Source of the DNA: DAOUCP01 sp034432155
GTDB lineage: Bacteria > Chloroflexota > Anaerolineae > Epilineales > Epilineaceae
Length of the DNA stretch: 46,744 nt
Direction: 5' to 3'
Assembly: GCA_034432155.1 (NCBI GenBank)
Contig: DAOUCP010000122.1
Coordinates: forward strand, 1 to 46,744
Of the stretch, positions 35,450 through 43,320 are shown piece by piece. Within the stretch, counting starts at the first letter, position 1. Each line of letters starts with the position of its first letter. Under the pieces are notes generated by a model. It worked only from the letters and a program-made list of their open reading frames with translations. It was not told where the DNA came from and searched no databases. The position numbers and the translations under genes were made by a program.

Positions 35450-35806
35450 CTACATCCACTGTAGCGCTCCCTTGCGCCAGGCGTAGACCAGTCCCACTGC
35501 CAGCAGGAGGACGAACACGAAGACCTCTAGCAGGGCGAATAGCGGCAACTGGTGATAGGCCACCGCCCAGGGGTACAGGAACGCCGTCTCGACATCGAAC
35601 ACCACGAAGACCAGGGCGAAGATGTAGTACTGGACCCGGAACTGGAGCCACGTCTCGCCGATCGTCTCAAGACCGCACTCGTAGGTGGTGCGCTTGATCC
35701 GCCCTGGTCGGTGGGGCCGCACCAGCCAGGCCATGCCGAAGGCCACCGCTGGGAAGAGCAGCAGCACAAGCAGGAACAGCAGGACAAAGCCCCAATTGTC
35801 GTACAC
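35450..35806 (-). CDS. nuoA: NADH-quinone oxidoreductase subunit A
   Basis: A 118-residue three-helix subunit of complex I. Recognised by TTYECGLETIGETWLQFRVQYY (the cysteine-containing loop near the quinone site) and FALVFVVFDVETAFLYPWAV. GTG 35806 is chosen because AGGAGG stands 4 nt upstream and the family normally has a short N-terminus; the frame is open far upstream but only across the intergenic repeats. First gene of the nuo cluster. Confidence 0.95.
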   Translation of the reverse strand: MYDNWGFVLLFLLVLLLFPAVAFGMAWLVRPHRPGRIKRTTYECGLETIGETWLQFRVQYYIFALVFVVFDVETAFLYPWAVAYHQLPLFALLEVFVFVLLLAVGLVYAWRKGALQWM

Positions 35807-35843
35807 GTAGCCTCCTATGGCGGCCGGGACGACCAAGCGGCCG

Positions 35844-35852
35844 ATTATAACA
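35844..35852 (-). promoter_or_regulatory. Promoter of the nuo cluster
   Basis: The minus strand reads TGTTATAAT, a consensus TATAAT with the TG extension, about 37 nt before nuoA. A weak -35 candidate TTGCCG lies 15 nt upstream of the hexamer. This is the only good promoter seen ahead of the seven nuo genes, and may also drive the SGNH and murE genes downstream. Confidence 0.65.
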
Positions 35853-35979
35853 CAGCGTTGCCGGCGGCAAGTCCGGTGGATGGTCCCTCGGCGCAGCGGG
35901 CGTCGACCACGATGATGCCGGCCGCCAGTCACTGCTGCGGCCGGAATCCGCTCGCGACCGCGTCCCCGGGGTGCCGTGT

Positions 35980-36156
35980 GGCAGCGATCCCGCCGCCGAG
36001 CGGGACGTTGGGCGCGGTGTGGCGCGGCTCCCGCAAAGACCGCATCGCCGGACGGCGTCTGGCAGCCATCCCGCCGCCGAGCGGGACGTTGTGCGCGGTG
36101 TGGCGCGGCTCCCGCAAAGACCGCATCGCCGGACGGCGTCTGGCAGCCATCCCGCC
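35980..36156. repeat. 81-bp intergenic tandem repeat, 2.2 copies
   Basis: Copies at 35980-36060 and 36061-36141 differ at two of 81 positions; a third copy is cut off after 15 nt (36142-36156). Each full unit contains CCCGC-CGCCGA-GCGGG, a small hairpin. The 378-nt gap between nuoA and the first FemAB-like gene otherwise holds only the two promoters. The repeat is translatable in some frames but has no start signals, so it is treated as non-coding. It is not a CRISPR: no spacers. Confidence 0.8.
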
Positions 36157-36169
36157 AGCCGGCCGGCTG

Positions 36170-36178
36170 TGCTACTCT
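36170..36178 (+). promoter_or_regulatory. Extended -10 promoter of the FemAB-like genes
   Basis: TGCTACTCT is a plausible extended -10 element ending 6 nt before the GTG at 36185. The transcript would start at or next to the start codon, that is, leaderless. No ribosome-binding site precedes the GTG, which agrees. Confidence 0.4.
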
Positions 36179-36184
36179 GGTAGC

Positions 36185-37237
36185 GTGCTGGCCATCCACG
36201 AGTGCAACGCGGGCCAAGAAGCCGCGTGGGATGCGTTCGTTGCCCAACACCCCCACGGTCACTTCTTGCAGTCTTGGGCCTGGGGGCGGCTGCGCGAGCG
36301 CTGGGGTTGGCGGGCGTTGCGTCTTGCGGCCGTGGCCGACGATGGCGCACGGGTGGCGGCCGCACAGGTTCTGGTGCGACGCTCGCTGGCCGGCAGCCTG
36401 GCCTACGTGCCGCGCGGTCCAGCTTGTGCTCCCTGCGATCCGGCCTGGTCGGCCTTGCGCTGGGCCATTCGCCAGCGCCTGCCGGGTCTGGTGGCGCTGC
36501 GCTTCGAGCCGCACTGGCCGGAGGAACCCGCCACCCGTGCGTGGCTCCGGGAGCAGGGACTGCGCCCCGCTCCCGCGGTGCAGCCGCCAAGCACGGTGCG
36601 CATCGACCTTCGGGCGGGCGACGAAGCGCTGCTGGCCGCCATGAAACAGAAATGGCGCTACAACATCCGCCTGGCCGAGCGACGCGGCGTGACGGTCCGT
36701 CGGGGCAGCCAAATCGACCTCGAGACGTTCTACGCCCTGCTTTGCGAGACGGCGCGACGCGACGCTTTTGCCATTCGCCCTGCCGAGTACTACCGAGCGG
36801 TGTGGCACGAGTTGGCCGAGGCGGGGCGTCTCTACCTGGCAGAGCGCGGTGCCGAGCCTCTGGCCGCCATCCTAGTGGTTCACTTTGGGGGCACCGCCAC
36901 CTACTTGTATGGCGCCAGCGCCGGCAACGGCCGGGAGCACATGCCCAACCACCTTCTGCAGTGGCAGGCGATGCGTTGGGCGCGGCAAGAAGGGCTGACG
37001 GTCTACGATCTGTGGGGCATTCCCGACGCCATCGGCCAGGCGGTGCTGGCCGGCAGCGCCGCCGACGACGTACCCGTGGGCAGCGGCGGCCTCTGGGGAG
37101 TCTGGGGTTTCAAGCGCGGCTTCGGCGGCACAGTGTGGCGCACCGTGGGGGCCTGGGATGACGTGGTGGCGCTCGTCCGCTATCGGCTGGGTCGTTGGTG
37201 GACGCACCTGCGGTCGGCTCGCCGGGAGGGCGAATGA
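36185..37237 (+). CDS. FemAB-like aminoacyltransferase, copy 1
   Basis: A 350-residue GNAT-fold protein of the FemAB/FemX family. Family members transfer amino acids from aminoacyl-tRNA to the peptidoglycan cross-bridge. Visible motifs: FLQSWAWGRLRERWGW near the N-terminus, MKQKWRYNIRLAERRGV in the middle, YLYGASAGNGREHMPNHLLQW and VWGFKRGFGG. GTG 36185 is chosen because the family N-terminus starts here and the open frame upstream lies in the 81-bp repeats. It overlaps the next gene by four bases (ATGA). Similar length and motif order show that the pair arose by duplication. Which amino acid and which lipid-linked precursor are used cannot be told. Confidence 0.85.
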   Translation: MLAIHECNAGQEAAWDAFVAQHPHGHFLQSWAWGRLRERWGWRALRLAAVADDGARVAAAQVLVRRSLAGSLAYVPRGPACAPCDPAWSALRWAIRQRLPGLVALRFEPHWPEEPATRAWLREQGLRPAPAVQPPSTVRIDLRAGDEALLAAMKQKWRYNIRLAERRGVTVRRGSQIDLETFYALLCETARRDAFAIRPAEYYRAVWHELAEAGRLYLAERGAEPLAAILVVHFGGTATYLYGASAGNGREHMPNHLLQWQAMRWARQEGLTVYDLWGIPDAIGQAVLAGSAADDVPVGSGGLWGVWGFKRGFGGTVWRTVGAWDDVVALVRYRLGRWWTHLRSARREGE

Positions 37238-38259
37238 TACCCCTGCCCGATCCCCAAGAGTGGGATCAACACATCCTTGGCCTGGCGGAGCCACACATCC
37301 TACAGAGCGCGGCGTGGGGCGATTTCAAAGCGCGCTGGGGTTGGGCCGTCCATCGGTTCGGTTGGCCGGGGCCGGCCGGGTTGCGCGCCGCCGCCCAGGT
37401 GCTGGTCCGGGCACCGGCGCGGCTGCCGTTACCTGTGGCGTACGTGGCCAAGGGTCCCTTGCTGGCGCAGCCGAGCGATGTGGCTGACTGGCGCCTGGTG
37501 CTGGCCGATCTGACCGCTTGGGCCCAGCGCGAGCGGATGGCGGTGCTCAAGATCGACCCCGACGTACCGGCAGAGTGGACGGCCGTTGCAGACGGCTGGC
37601 GCTCTGCTGGTTGGCGGCCATCGTGGCAGCAGATCCAATTCGCCAACACCATGACCAGCGACCTGACGGCCGGCGAGGCGGGCTTGCTGGCGGGCATGAA
37701 ACCGAAAACCCGATACAACCTGCGCCTGGCAGCTCGGCGCGGTGTCACGGTGCGCCAAGGCGGCCTCGCCGATGTGATGTCGTTCTACGAGCTCTACCGG
37801 CAGACCGGTGCCCGCGACGGGTTTGCGGTGCGCGAGCCGGCGTACTACCGGGACATCTGGTCGGTGTGGCTCGCCGAGGGTCGAGGCGCCCTGCTGCTTG
37901 CCGAGCGCGCCGGCCAACTGCTGGCCGGCTGTCTGCCCGTGCGGTTCGGTGGCACCGCCTGGTTCTTGTACGGTGCGTCGGCCAATGAGGGTCGCGAGCA
38001 CATGGCGGCTTACCTGGCGCAGTGGGAGAGTCTGCGCTGGGCGATGCAACAGGGTTGCCGCCGCTATGACTGGTGGGGTGCGCCGAGCACTCTCACGCCG
38101 AGCGATCGGCTGTGGGGCGTCTTTCGCTTCAAGTCGGGCTTTGGAGCGGTCTTCCGGGCACAGCTAGGCGCTTGGGATGGCCCGCTGCGGGGGCCGCGCC
38201 CCATGGCCTACGCCCTTCTGGGACGACTGTGGCGCCTGGCCGTTGCCCGGCGCCGCTGA
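37234..38259 (+). CDS. FemAB-like aminoacyltransferase, copy 2
   Basis: A 341-residue paralog of the preceding gene, same strand, start ATG 37234 inside the ATGA overlap with GGGAGGG upstream. Shared motifs: ILQSAAWGDFKARWGW, MKPKTRYNLRLAARRGV, FLYGASANEGREHMAAYLAQW and VFRFKSGFGA. It lacks the first copy's GIPDAIGQAVLAG segment before the final motif. By analogy with staphylococcal FemA/FemB, two successive enzymes could add different residues of one cross-bridge; this is inference. Confidence 0.85.
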   Translation: MIPLPDPQEWDQHILGLAEPHILQSAAWGDFKARWGWAVHRFGWPGPAGLRAAAQVLVRAPARLPLPVAYVAKGPLLAQPSDVADWRLVLADLTAWAQRERMAVLKIDPDVPAEWTAVADGWRSAGWRPSWQQIQFANTMTSDLTAGEAGLLAGMKPKTRYNLRLAARRGVTVRQGGLADVMSFYELYRQTGARDGFAVREPAYYRDIWSVWLAEGRGALLLAERAGQLLAGCLPVRFGGTAWFLYGASANEGREHMAAYLAQWESLRWAMQQGCRRYDWWGAPSTLTPSDRLWGVFRFKSGFGAVFRAQLGAWDGPLRGPRPMAYALLGRLWRLAVARRR

Positions 38260-38580
38260 GCCCACCGTTCGCAAGCGAGCGCGAGAGGGCCTGACAATCG
38301 ATCCCGCCGCGCTCGCTGCGCGGTGCCGGGTGGATGACAGCGCCGGTGGTGCATGCCGCCGCACGGCACCTGGGTCCCGAGTCGCAGGGGCGAACTGGCC
38401 CCTCTGTTCCACAGATCAGCGCCCCCATGGAAGCATTCGGCGGATCGTTCGCGGCCCATGCCGCCTGTCTTCCACGCAGTCTCCATGCGCTGCCACCGAG
38501 CTCACGACCCGAACTTGCCCACGAACGGTTGTTCGACTATCATTGATTTGTTGCCGAGACGTCGATCAGCCGAGGGGTCC
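38260..38580. other. Intergenic region before gyrB
   Basis: About 320 nt. It contains a hairpin AGGGGC-GAACTG-GCCCCT at 38386-38403 without a T-run, and the gyrB promoter near its right end. It holds no credible small gene, tRNA or known riboswitch. Confidence 0.5.
38515..38543 (+). promoter_or_regulatory. gyrB promoter
   Basis: TTGCCC (38515-38520) and TATCAT (38538-38543) are separated by exactly 17 nt. The start codon is 38 nt beyond the -10, preceded by GAGGGG. Confidence 0.6.
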
Positions 38581-40521
38581 ATGCCAGACGCAGCCGATCC
38601 GACCCGACCAGCCACGAACGAATACACCGCCGAGGACATTCAAGTCCTGGACGGGCTGCAGGCTGTTCGCCTGCGCCCCGGCATGTACATCGGCGGGACC
38701 GACCTGCGGGCCATGCATCACATGGTCCACGAAGTGGTGGACAACTCGATTGACGAGGCCATGGCCGGCTTCTGCGATCGGATCGAGGTGACCATCCATC
38801 CCGATGAGTCCGTGACCATCTGGGACAATGGCCGCGGCATCCCGGTCGAACGGCTCGACAAAACGGGGGAGAGCGCGCTACAGACCGTCATGACGCGGCT
38901 GCATGCCGGTGCCAAGTTCGGCGGCGCGAGCTACAAGGTGTCGGGGGGGTTGCACGGCGTTGGCGTTTCGGCGGTCAACGCCCTGTCTGAATGGCTGGTT
39001 GTGCAGGTACGCCGCGACGGCTGGGTCTACGAACAGCGGTATGCACGGGGCAGGCCCGAGACGGAGGTCACGCCGGTGCGCCGCATGGCCGAGGACGAGC
39101 CGAACGGCACGACGGTGACCTTCCTGCGCGACCCGACGATCTTCGTGGACGGCGCCAGCTACAGCTTCGCGGACCTGCAACAGCGCTTGCGCGAGATGGC
39201 CTTCCTCAGTCGTGGCGTGACGGTCCGTCTCGTGGACGAGCGGACGGCGCCGCCGCGAAGGTTCAGTTTCTACTTCGAGGGTGGCGTGCGTAGCTTCGTG
39301 CGCTACCTCAACCGCGGCCGCACCGTCCTCCATCCGGTGGTTCACGTCGAGCGCCAGGTAGACGATTGCCAGGTCGAGGTCGCTTGGCAGTACACCGACT
39401 CCTTCGTCGACAACACTTACTCCTTCGCCAACACCATCACCACCCCGGACGGCGGCGTGCACTTGACCGGCTTCCGAACGGCCATCACCCGGGTGCTCAA
39501 TGACTACGCCCGCAAGGCCGGTCTTCTCAAGGACAGCGAGCCCAATCTGAGTGGCGACGACACGCGCGAGGGGCTCACGGCGGTGGTGAGTGTCAAGGTC
39601 CGCGATCCCCAGTTTGAGAGTCAGACGAAGGTCAAGTTGCTGAACAACGAGGTGCGGGTCCACGTGGACAATGCCGTCGCTGAGGCATTTGCCCAGTGGC
39701 TGGACGAGAATCCCCGGGAAGCGCGGGCCATCGTCGAGAAGTGTCTGACCGCGTCGCGGGCGCGGACGGCGGCTCGACAGGCACGCGAGCTGGTGATCCG
39801 GAAGAGCGCCCTCGAGAGCTCCTCCTTGCCGGGCAAGTTGGCCGATTGCGCGAGCCGTGATCCGACGACCGCCGAACTGTACATCGTGGAAGGCGACAGT
39901 GCCGGTGGCAGCGCCAAACAAGGGCGCGATCGCCACTTCCAGGCTGTGCTGCCGCTACGCGGCAAGATCCTAAACGTGGAGAAGTCCCGACTGGACCGCA
40001 TCCTCGGCTCGAACGAGATCCGGGCGCTGATCCAGGCGCTAGGGATTGGGATCGGCGATGAGGTCGATCTACGGAGCCTCCGGTACCACCGCGTCATCAT
40101 CATGACCGACGCCGACGTCGACGGAAGCCACATCCGCACCTTGCTGCTGACCTTCTTCTATCGGTTCATGCGGCCGCTCATCGAAGCCGGTCATCTTCTC
40201 ATCGCCCAACCGCCTCTCTATCTGATCCGCAGCAGCCACAAGAAATGGTACGCTTATAGCGATGCCGAGAAGGACCGGGTACTGGGGGGCCTGCGCTCGG
40301 ACGGCGTGACGGTGCAGCGTTACAAGGGTCTGGGTGAAATGAATGCCGAGCAGCTCTGGGAGACCACCATGAACCCGGCCAACCGAAAGGTGCTTCGGGT
40401 AACCATTGAGGATGCCGCGGCGGCCGACCGGACGTTCGAAATGCTCATGGGATCGGAGGTCTCGCCGCGACGGCGCTTCATCCAGTCGCACGCCCGCGAG
40501 GTGCGGAACCTCGATATCTAA
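38581..40521 (+). CDS. gyrB: DNA gyrase subunit B
   Basis: A 646-residue ATPase subunit of DNA gyrase. GHKL domain: EVVDNSIDEAMAG, DNGRGIPV and GGLHGVGVSAVNALS. TOPRIM domain: EGDSAGGSAKQGRD (E437) and DADVDG (D510, D512) for metal binding. C-terminal RYKGLGEMNAEQLWETTMNP. Length fits GyrB without the enterobacterial insert. ParE is a close alternative, but LPLRGKILNVEK and the overall length favour GyrB. ATG 38581 follows GAGGGG; gyrA is not adjacent. Confidence 0.94.
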   Translation: MPDAADPTRPATNEYTAEDIQVLDGLQAVRLRPGMYIGGTDLRAMHHMVHEVVDNSIDEAMAGFCDRIEVTIHPDESVTIWDNGRGIPVERLDKTGESALQTVMTRLHAGAKFGGASYKVSGGLHGVGVSAVNALSEWLVVQVRRDGWVYEQRYARGRPETEVTPVRRMAEDEPNGTTVTFLRDPTIFVDGASYSFADLQQRLREMAFLSRGVTVRLVDERTAPPRRFSFYFEGGVRSFVRYLNRGRTVLHPVVHVERQVDDCQVEVAWQYTDSFVDNTYSFANTITTPDGGVHLTGFRTAITRVLNDYARKAGLLKDSEPNLSGDDTREGLTAVVSVKVRDPQFESQTKVKLLNNEVRVHVDNAVAEAFAQWLDENPREARAIVEKCLTASRARTAARQARELVIRKSALESSSLPGKLADCASRDPTTAELYIVEGDSAGGSAKQGRDRHFQAVLPLRGKILNVEKSRLDRILGSNEIRALIQALGIGIGDEVDLRSLRYHRVIIMTDADVDGSHIRTLLLTFFYRFMRPLIEAGHLLIAQPPLYLIRSSHKKWYAYSDAEKDRVLGGLRSDGVTVQRYKGLGEMNAEQLWETTMNPANRKVLRVTIEDAAAADRTFEMLMGSEVSPRRRFIQSHAREVRNLDI

Positions 40522-40607
40522 GACGAACAGACGGCCCGCTGCACCAGCGCTAGTTCTTGCCGTGGGCGATGCGGCGCTGGGGCGTGACCTGATGGGACGA
40601 AAGAGCG

Positions 40608-43313
40608 ATGCCAGCAAGGAAACCCAAAGAGGACAACGAAGAGCCGGCTGGGAGCGGACGCGGCGGGCCAGGCAAGGGCGCGTTGCCACGGGCGCGCGCT
40701 CGGCCAGCCAGATCGACGGACGAGGCGTCGCCGCCCGAAGGCACCTCCGCCTCGGACGGGCCGCGCCCCAGGAGTCGTCGCCAGAGCCAGGGGGATCGGG
40801 CGGCCACGCCGCCTCCGGCAAGGCCAGCTTCGGCTCCGATCGCCGACGCAGGCCGAACCGAGCCGGCCATACCTGAGGTACTGCCGATTCTCCCGCTGCG
40901 CAACGTCGTTGTCTTTCCGCTGGCCTTCGTACCGCTGTCGGTGGGCCAGCCGCGCAGCATTCGCCTCGTGGATGACATCGCTGGCCTGCCGGAACGAGTC
41001 ATCGGCCTGGTGACGATGACGAACCCCGAGGTTCCGGAGCCGGGCCCCGATGGCGTCTACCAGGTCGGCACCGCCGCCTACGTTCACCGGATCGTCAAGA
41101 GCGGCGAAGGCAACATCGGCCTCTTCGTGCAGGGCCTGGACCGGATTCGCATCGATGGCTGGGAGGCCACCGAGCCCTACTTGAAGGCACGCGTGTCGGT
41201 GTTGCCCGACCTCGTGGAGCGCAATCTCGAGGTCGAGGCGCTGATGCGCAATGTCACCGAGCTGTTTGGCCGGCTCGTCAATCTGGTTGCCCATCTACCC
41301 GAAGAGCTCATCAGCGCCATCCAGAGCATGGATGACCCGCGAGCTCTGGCCTACTTCGTGGCCAGCAACACGCGCATGGAGACCGCTGACGCCCAGAAGT
41401 TCCTGGAGCTCGACAGCGTCGAAATGCGGTTGCGGACGCTGGTGACGTTGCTGAACCGCGAGCTTGAGGTGCTTGAACTGGGGCGCAAGATCCAGCAGGA
41501 AGCGCGTGGCGAGATGGAGAAGGTGCAGCGCGAGTACTTCCTGCGCCAGCAGCTCAAGGCCATCCAGAAAGAGTTAGGCGAGACCGACGAGAGCCTAGCC
41601 GAGCTCGAGGAACTCGAGAGCCGCATCCGGTCGGCCGGGATGCCGGAGGAGGCGGAGAACGAGGCGTTGCGCGAACTGGGACGCCTGAAGGCCTTGCCCG
41701 AGGCCTCGGCGGAGTACGGCGTGATTCGCACCTACCTGGACTGGATGATCTCCCTGCCGTGGCAGATCAAGACCGACGACAATCTGGAGATCGCACACGC
41801 CCGTCAGGTGCTCGATGAGGACCACTACGACCTGGAGGACATCAAGGAGCGCATTCTCGAGTTCCTGGCGGTGGAGAAGTTGCGGCGCGAGCGGCAGGTG
41901 GAAGGAACGCCGGCCGAGAAGGTCGGTGGCATTCTGGCGTTCGTGGGCCCGCCGGGAACCGGCAAGACCAGCCTGGGTCGATCGATCGCCCGTGCCCTGG
42001 GCCGCAAGTTCATTCGCATGAGTCTCGGCGGCCTGCGGGATGAGGCCGAGATCCGCGGCCATCGTCGGACGTACATCGGCGCCATGCCGGGGCGCATCGT
42101 GCAGGGCATTCGGCGTGCCGGGACGCGCAACCCGGTCTTCATGCTGGACGAGATCGACAAGGTGGGCGCCAGTTTCCGCGGCGATCCCGAGAGCGCCCTG
42201 CTCGAAGTGTTGGATCCGCAGCAGAACTGGGAGTTCCGCGATCTCTACTTGGACGTGCCGTTCGATCTCTCGGACACGTTGTTCATCGCCACCGGGAATG
42301 TGCTCAGCAACATCTCGGGGCCGCTCTTGGATCGTCTCGAGGTGATCGAGCTGGCTGGCTACACCGAGAACGAGAAGCTGCATATTGCTGAGAACTACTT
42401 GGTGCCCCGGCAACGCAAGGAGAACGGCTTGCGCCCGGAGGAGATGTCGCTCTCCGAGGCCGCGATCCGGGCCATGGTGCGCGACTACACCCGCGAAGCG
42501 GGGGTGCGCAATCTGGAGCGTGAGATCGGCAAGATCGCCCGCAAGGTGGCGGTAAAGATTGCCGCTGGCGAGGCGGAGTGTGTCGCCGTGGACGCACCGC
42601 AGCTGGCCGAGTACTTGGGGCCCAAGCGCTTCGAATCCGACGTAGCGGAAAGGACGGCCATGGCTGGCGTGGCCACGGGTCTTGCGTACACCCCGTATGG
42701 CGGGGATGTGCTGTTCGTGGAGGCTAGTGCGGCGCCGGGGTCGAAAGGCTTCACCGTGACGGGCCAGCTCGGCGATGTGATGCGCGAGAGCGCCCAGGCT
42801 GCCCTGTCCTATGTCCGGGCCCAGCACCGCGAACTAGGCATCGACCCCGAGTTCTTCGCCAAGCACGACATCCACCTCCATGTGCCGGCCGGGGCGACGC
42901 CCAAGGATGGACCGTCGGCCGGGGTGACGATGGCCACGGCGTTGGCCTCGCTCTTGACTGGGGTTCCGGTGCGTCCCGATGTGGGCATGACGGGCGAGAT
43001 TACCCTGCGTGGCAAGGTCCTGCCGATCGGCGGCGTGAAGGAGAAGGTGCTGGCTGCCCATCGCGCGGGGCTGAAGACGGTCATCCTGCCGCGGCGCAAC
43101 GAGAAGGATCTTGCCGAGGTGCCGGAGGAGACCCGGCGCGAGGTGCAGTTCGTCTTTGTCGACGAAGTCGACGAGGTTTGGCGACATGCCCTGGTGGCTA
43201 CCCCGCCCGGGATGGCGGCCGAGTCGCGCGATGGCCAGTCGCCCAACGAAGAAACCCAGCAGCCCTTGCGGGAGTCGACGCCCCAGGCTGACGCGCCTTC
43301 GGCTGCCAGTTGA
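40608..43313 (+). CDS. lon: ATP-dependent protease Lon
   Basis: A 901-residue cytoplasmic AAA+ protease that degrades misfolded and regulatory proteins. Residues 1-88 are a low-complexity, charged extension unlike most Lon proteins. LON substrate-binding domain from about 90 (VLPILPLRNVVVFPL), coiled coil about 300-345, Walker A GPPGTGKT at 447-454 (K453), Walker B VFMLDEIDK. Protease domain: Ser770 in PKDGPSAGVTM and Lys813 in GGVKEKVLAAHRAG, 43 residues apart as in E. coli Lon. ATG 40608 has a weak RBS, so a start further in is possible. It ends 7 nt from the end of convergent lysS. Confidence 0.96.
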   Translation: MPARKPKEDNEEPAGSGRGGPGKGALPRARARPARSTDEASPPEGTSASDGPRPRSRRQSQGDRAATPPPARPASAPIADAGRTEPAIPEVLPILPLRNVVVFPLAFVPLSVGQPRSIRLVDDIAGLPERVIGLVTMTNPEVPEPGPDGVYQVGTAAYVHRIVKSGEGNIGLFVQGLDRIRIDGWEATEPYLKARVSVLPDLVERNLEVEALMRNVTELFGRLVNLVAHLPEELISAIQSMDDPRALAYFVASNTRMETADAQKFLELDSVEMRLRTLVTLLNRELEVLELGRKIQQEARGEMEKVQREYFLRQQLKAIQKELGETDESLAELEELESRIRSAGMPEEAENEALRELGRLKALPEASAEYGVIRTYLDWMISLPWQIKTDDNLEIAHARQVLDEDHYDLEDIKERILEFLAVEKLRRERQVEGTPAEKVGGILAFVGPPGTGKTSLGRSIARALGRKFIRMSLGGLRDEAEIRGHRRTYIGAMPGRIVQGIRRAGTRNPVFMLDEIDKVGASFRGDPESALLEVLDPQQNWEFRDLYLDVPFDLSDTLFIATGNVLSNISGPLLDRLEVIELAGYTENEKLHIAENYLVPRQRKENGLRPEEMSLSEAAIRAMVRDYTREAGVRNLEREIGKIARKVAVKIAAGEAECVAVDAPQLAEYLGPKRFESDVAERTAMAGVATGLAYTPYGGDVLFVEASAAPGSKGFTVTGQLGDVMRESAQAALSYVRAQHRELGIDPEFFAKHDIHLHVPAGATPKDGPSAGVTMATALASLLTGVPVRPDVGMTGEITLRGKVLPIGGVKEKVLAAHRAGLKTVILPRRNEKDLAEVPEETRREVQFVFVDEVDEVWRHALVATPPGMAAESRDGQSPNEETQQPLRESTPQADAPSAAS

Positions 43314-43320
43314 GTCGCGC

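Noticed and set aside
35980..36156. CRISPR-like or coding interpretation of the 81-bp repeat
   Set aside because: The copies are directly joined with no variable spacers, and no start codon with an RBS leads into the repeated peptide.
35807..36808. N-terminal extension of nuoA back to 36808
   Set aside because: The extension runs across the 81-bp repeats and the antisense of the FemAB-like gene; GTG 35806 has AGGAGG and gives the family length.
38260..38580. Possible T-box leader (CCGGTGGTGCATGCCGCCG) before gyrB
   Set aside because: The core T-box sequence GGTGGTACCGCG is not present, no specifier stem is seen, and gyrB is not a T-box-type gene.
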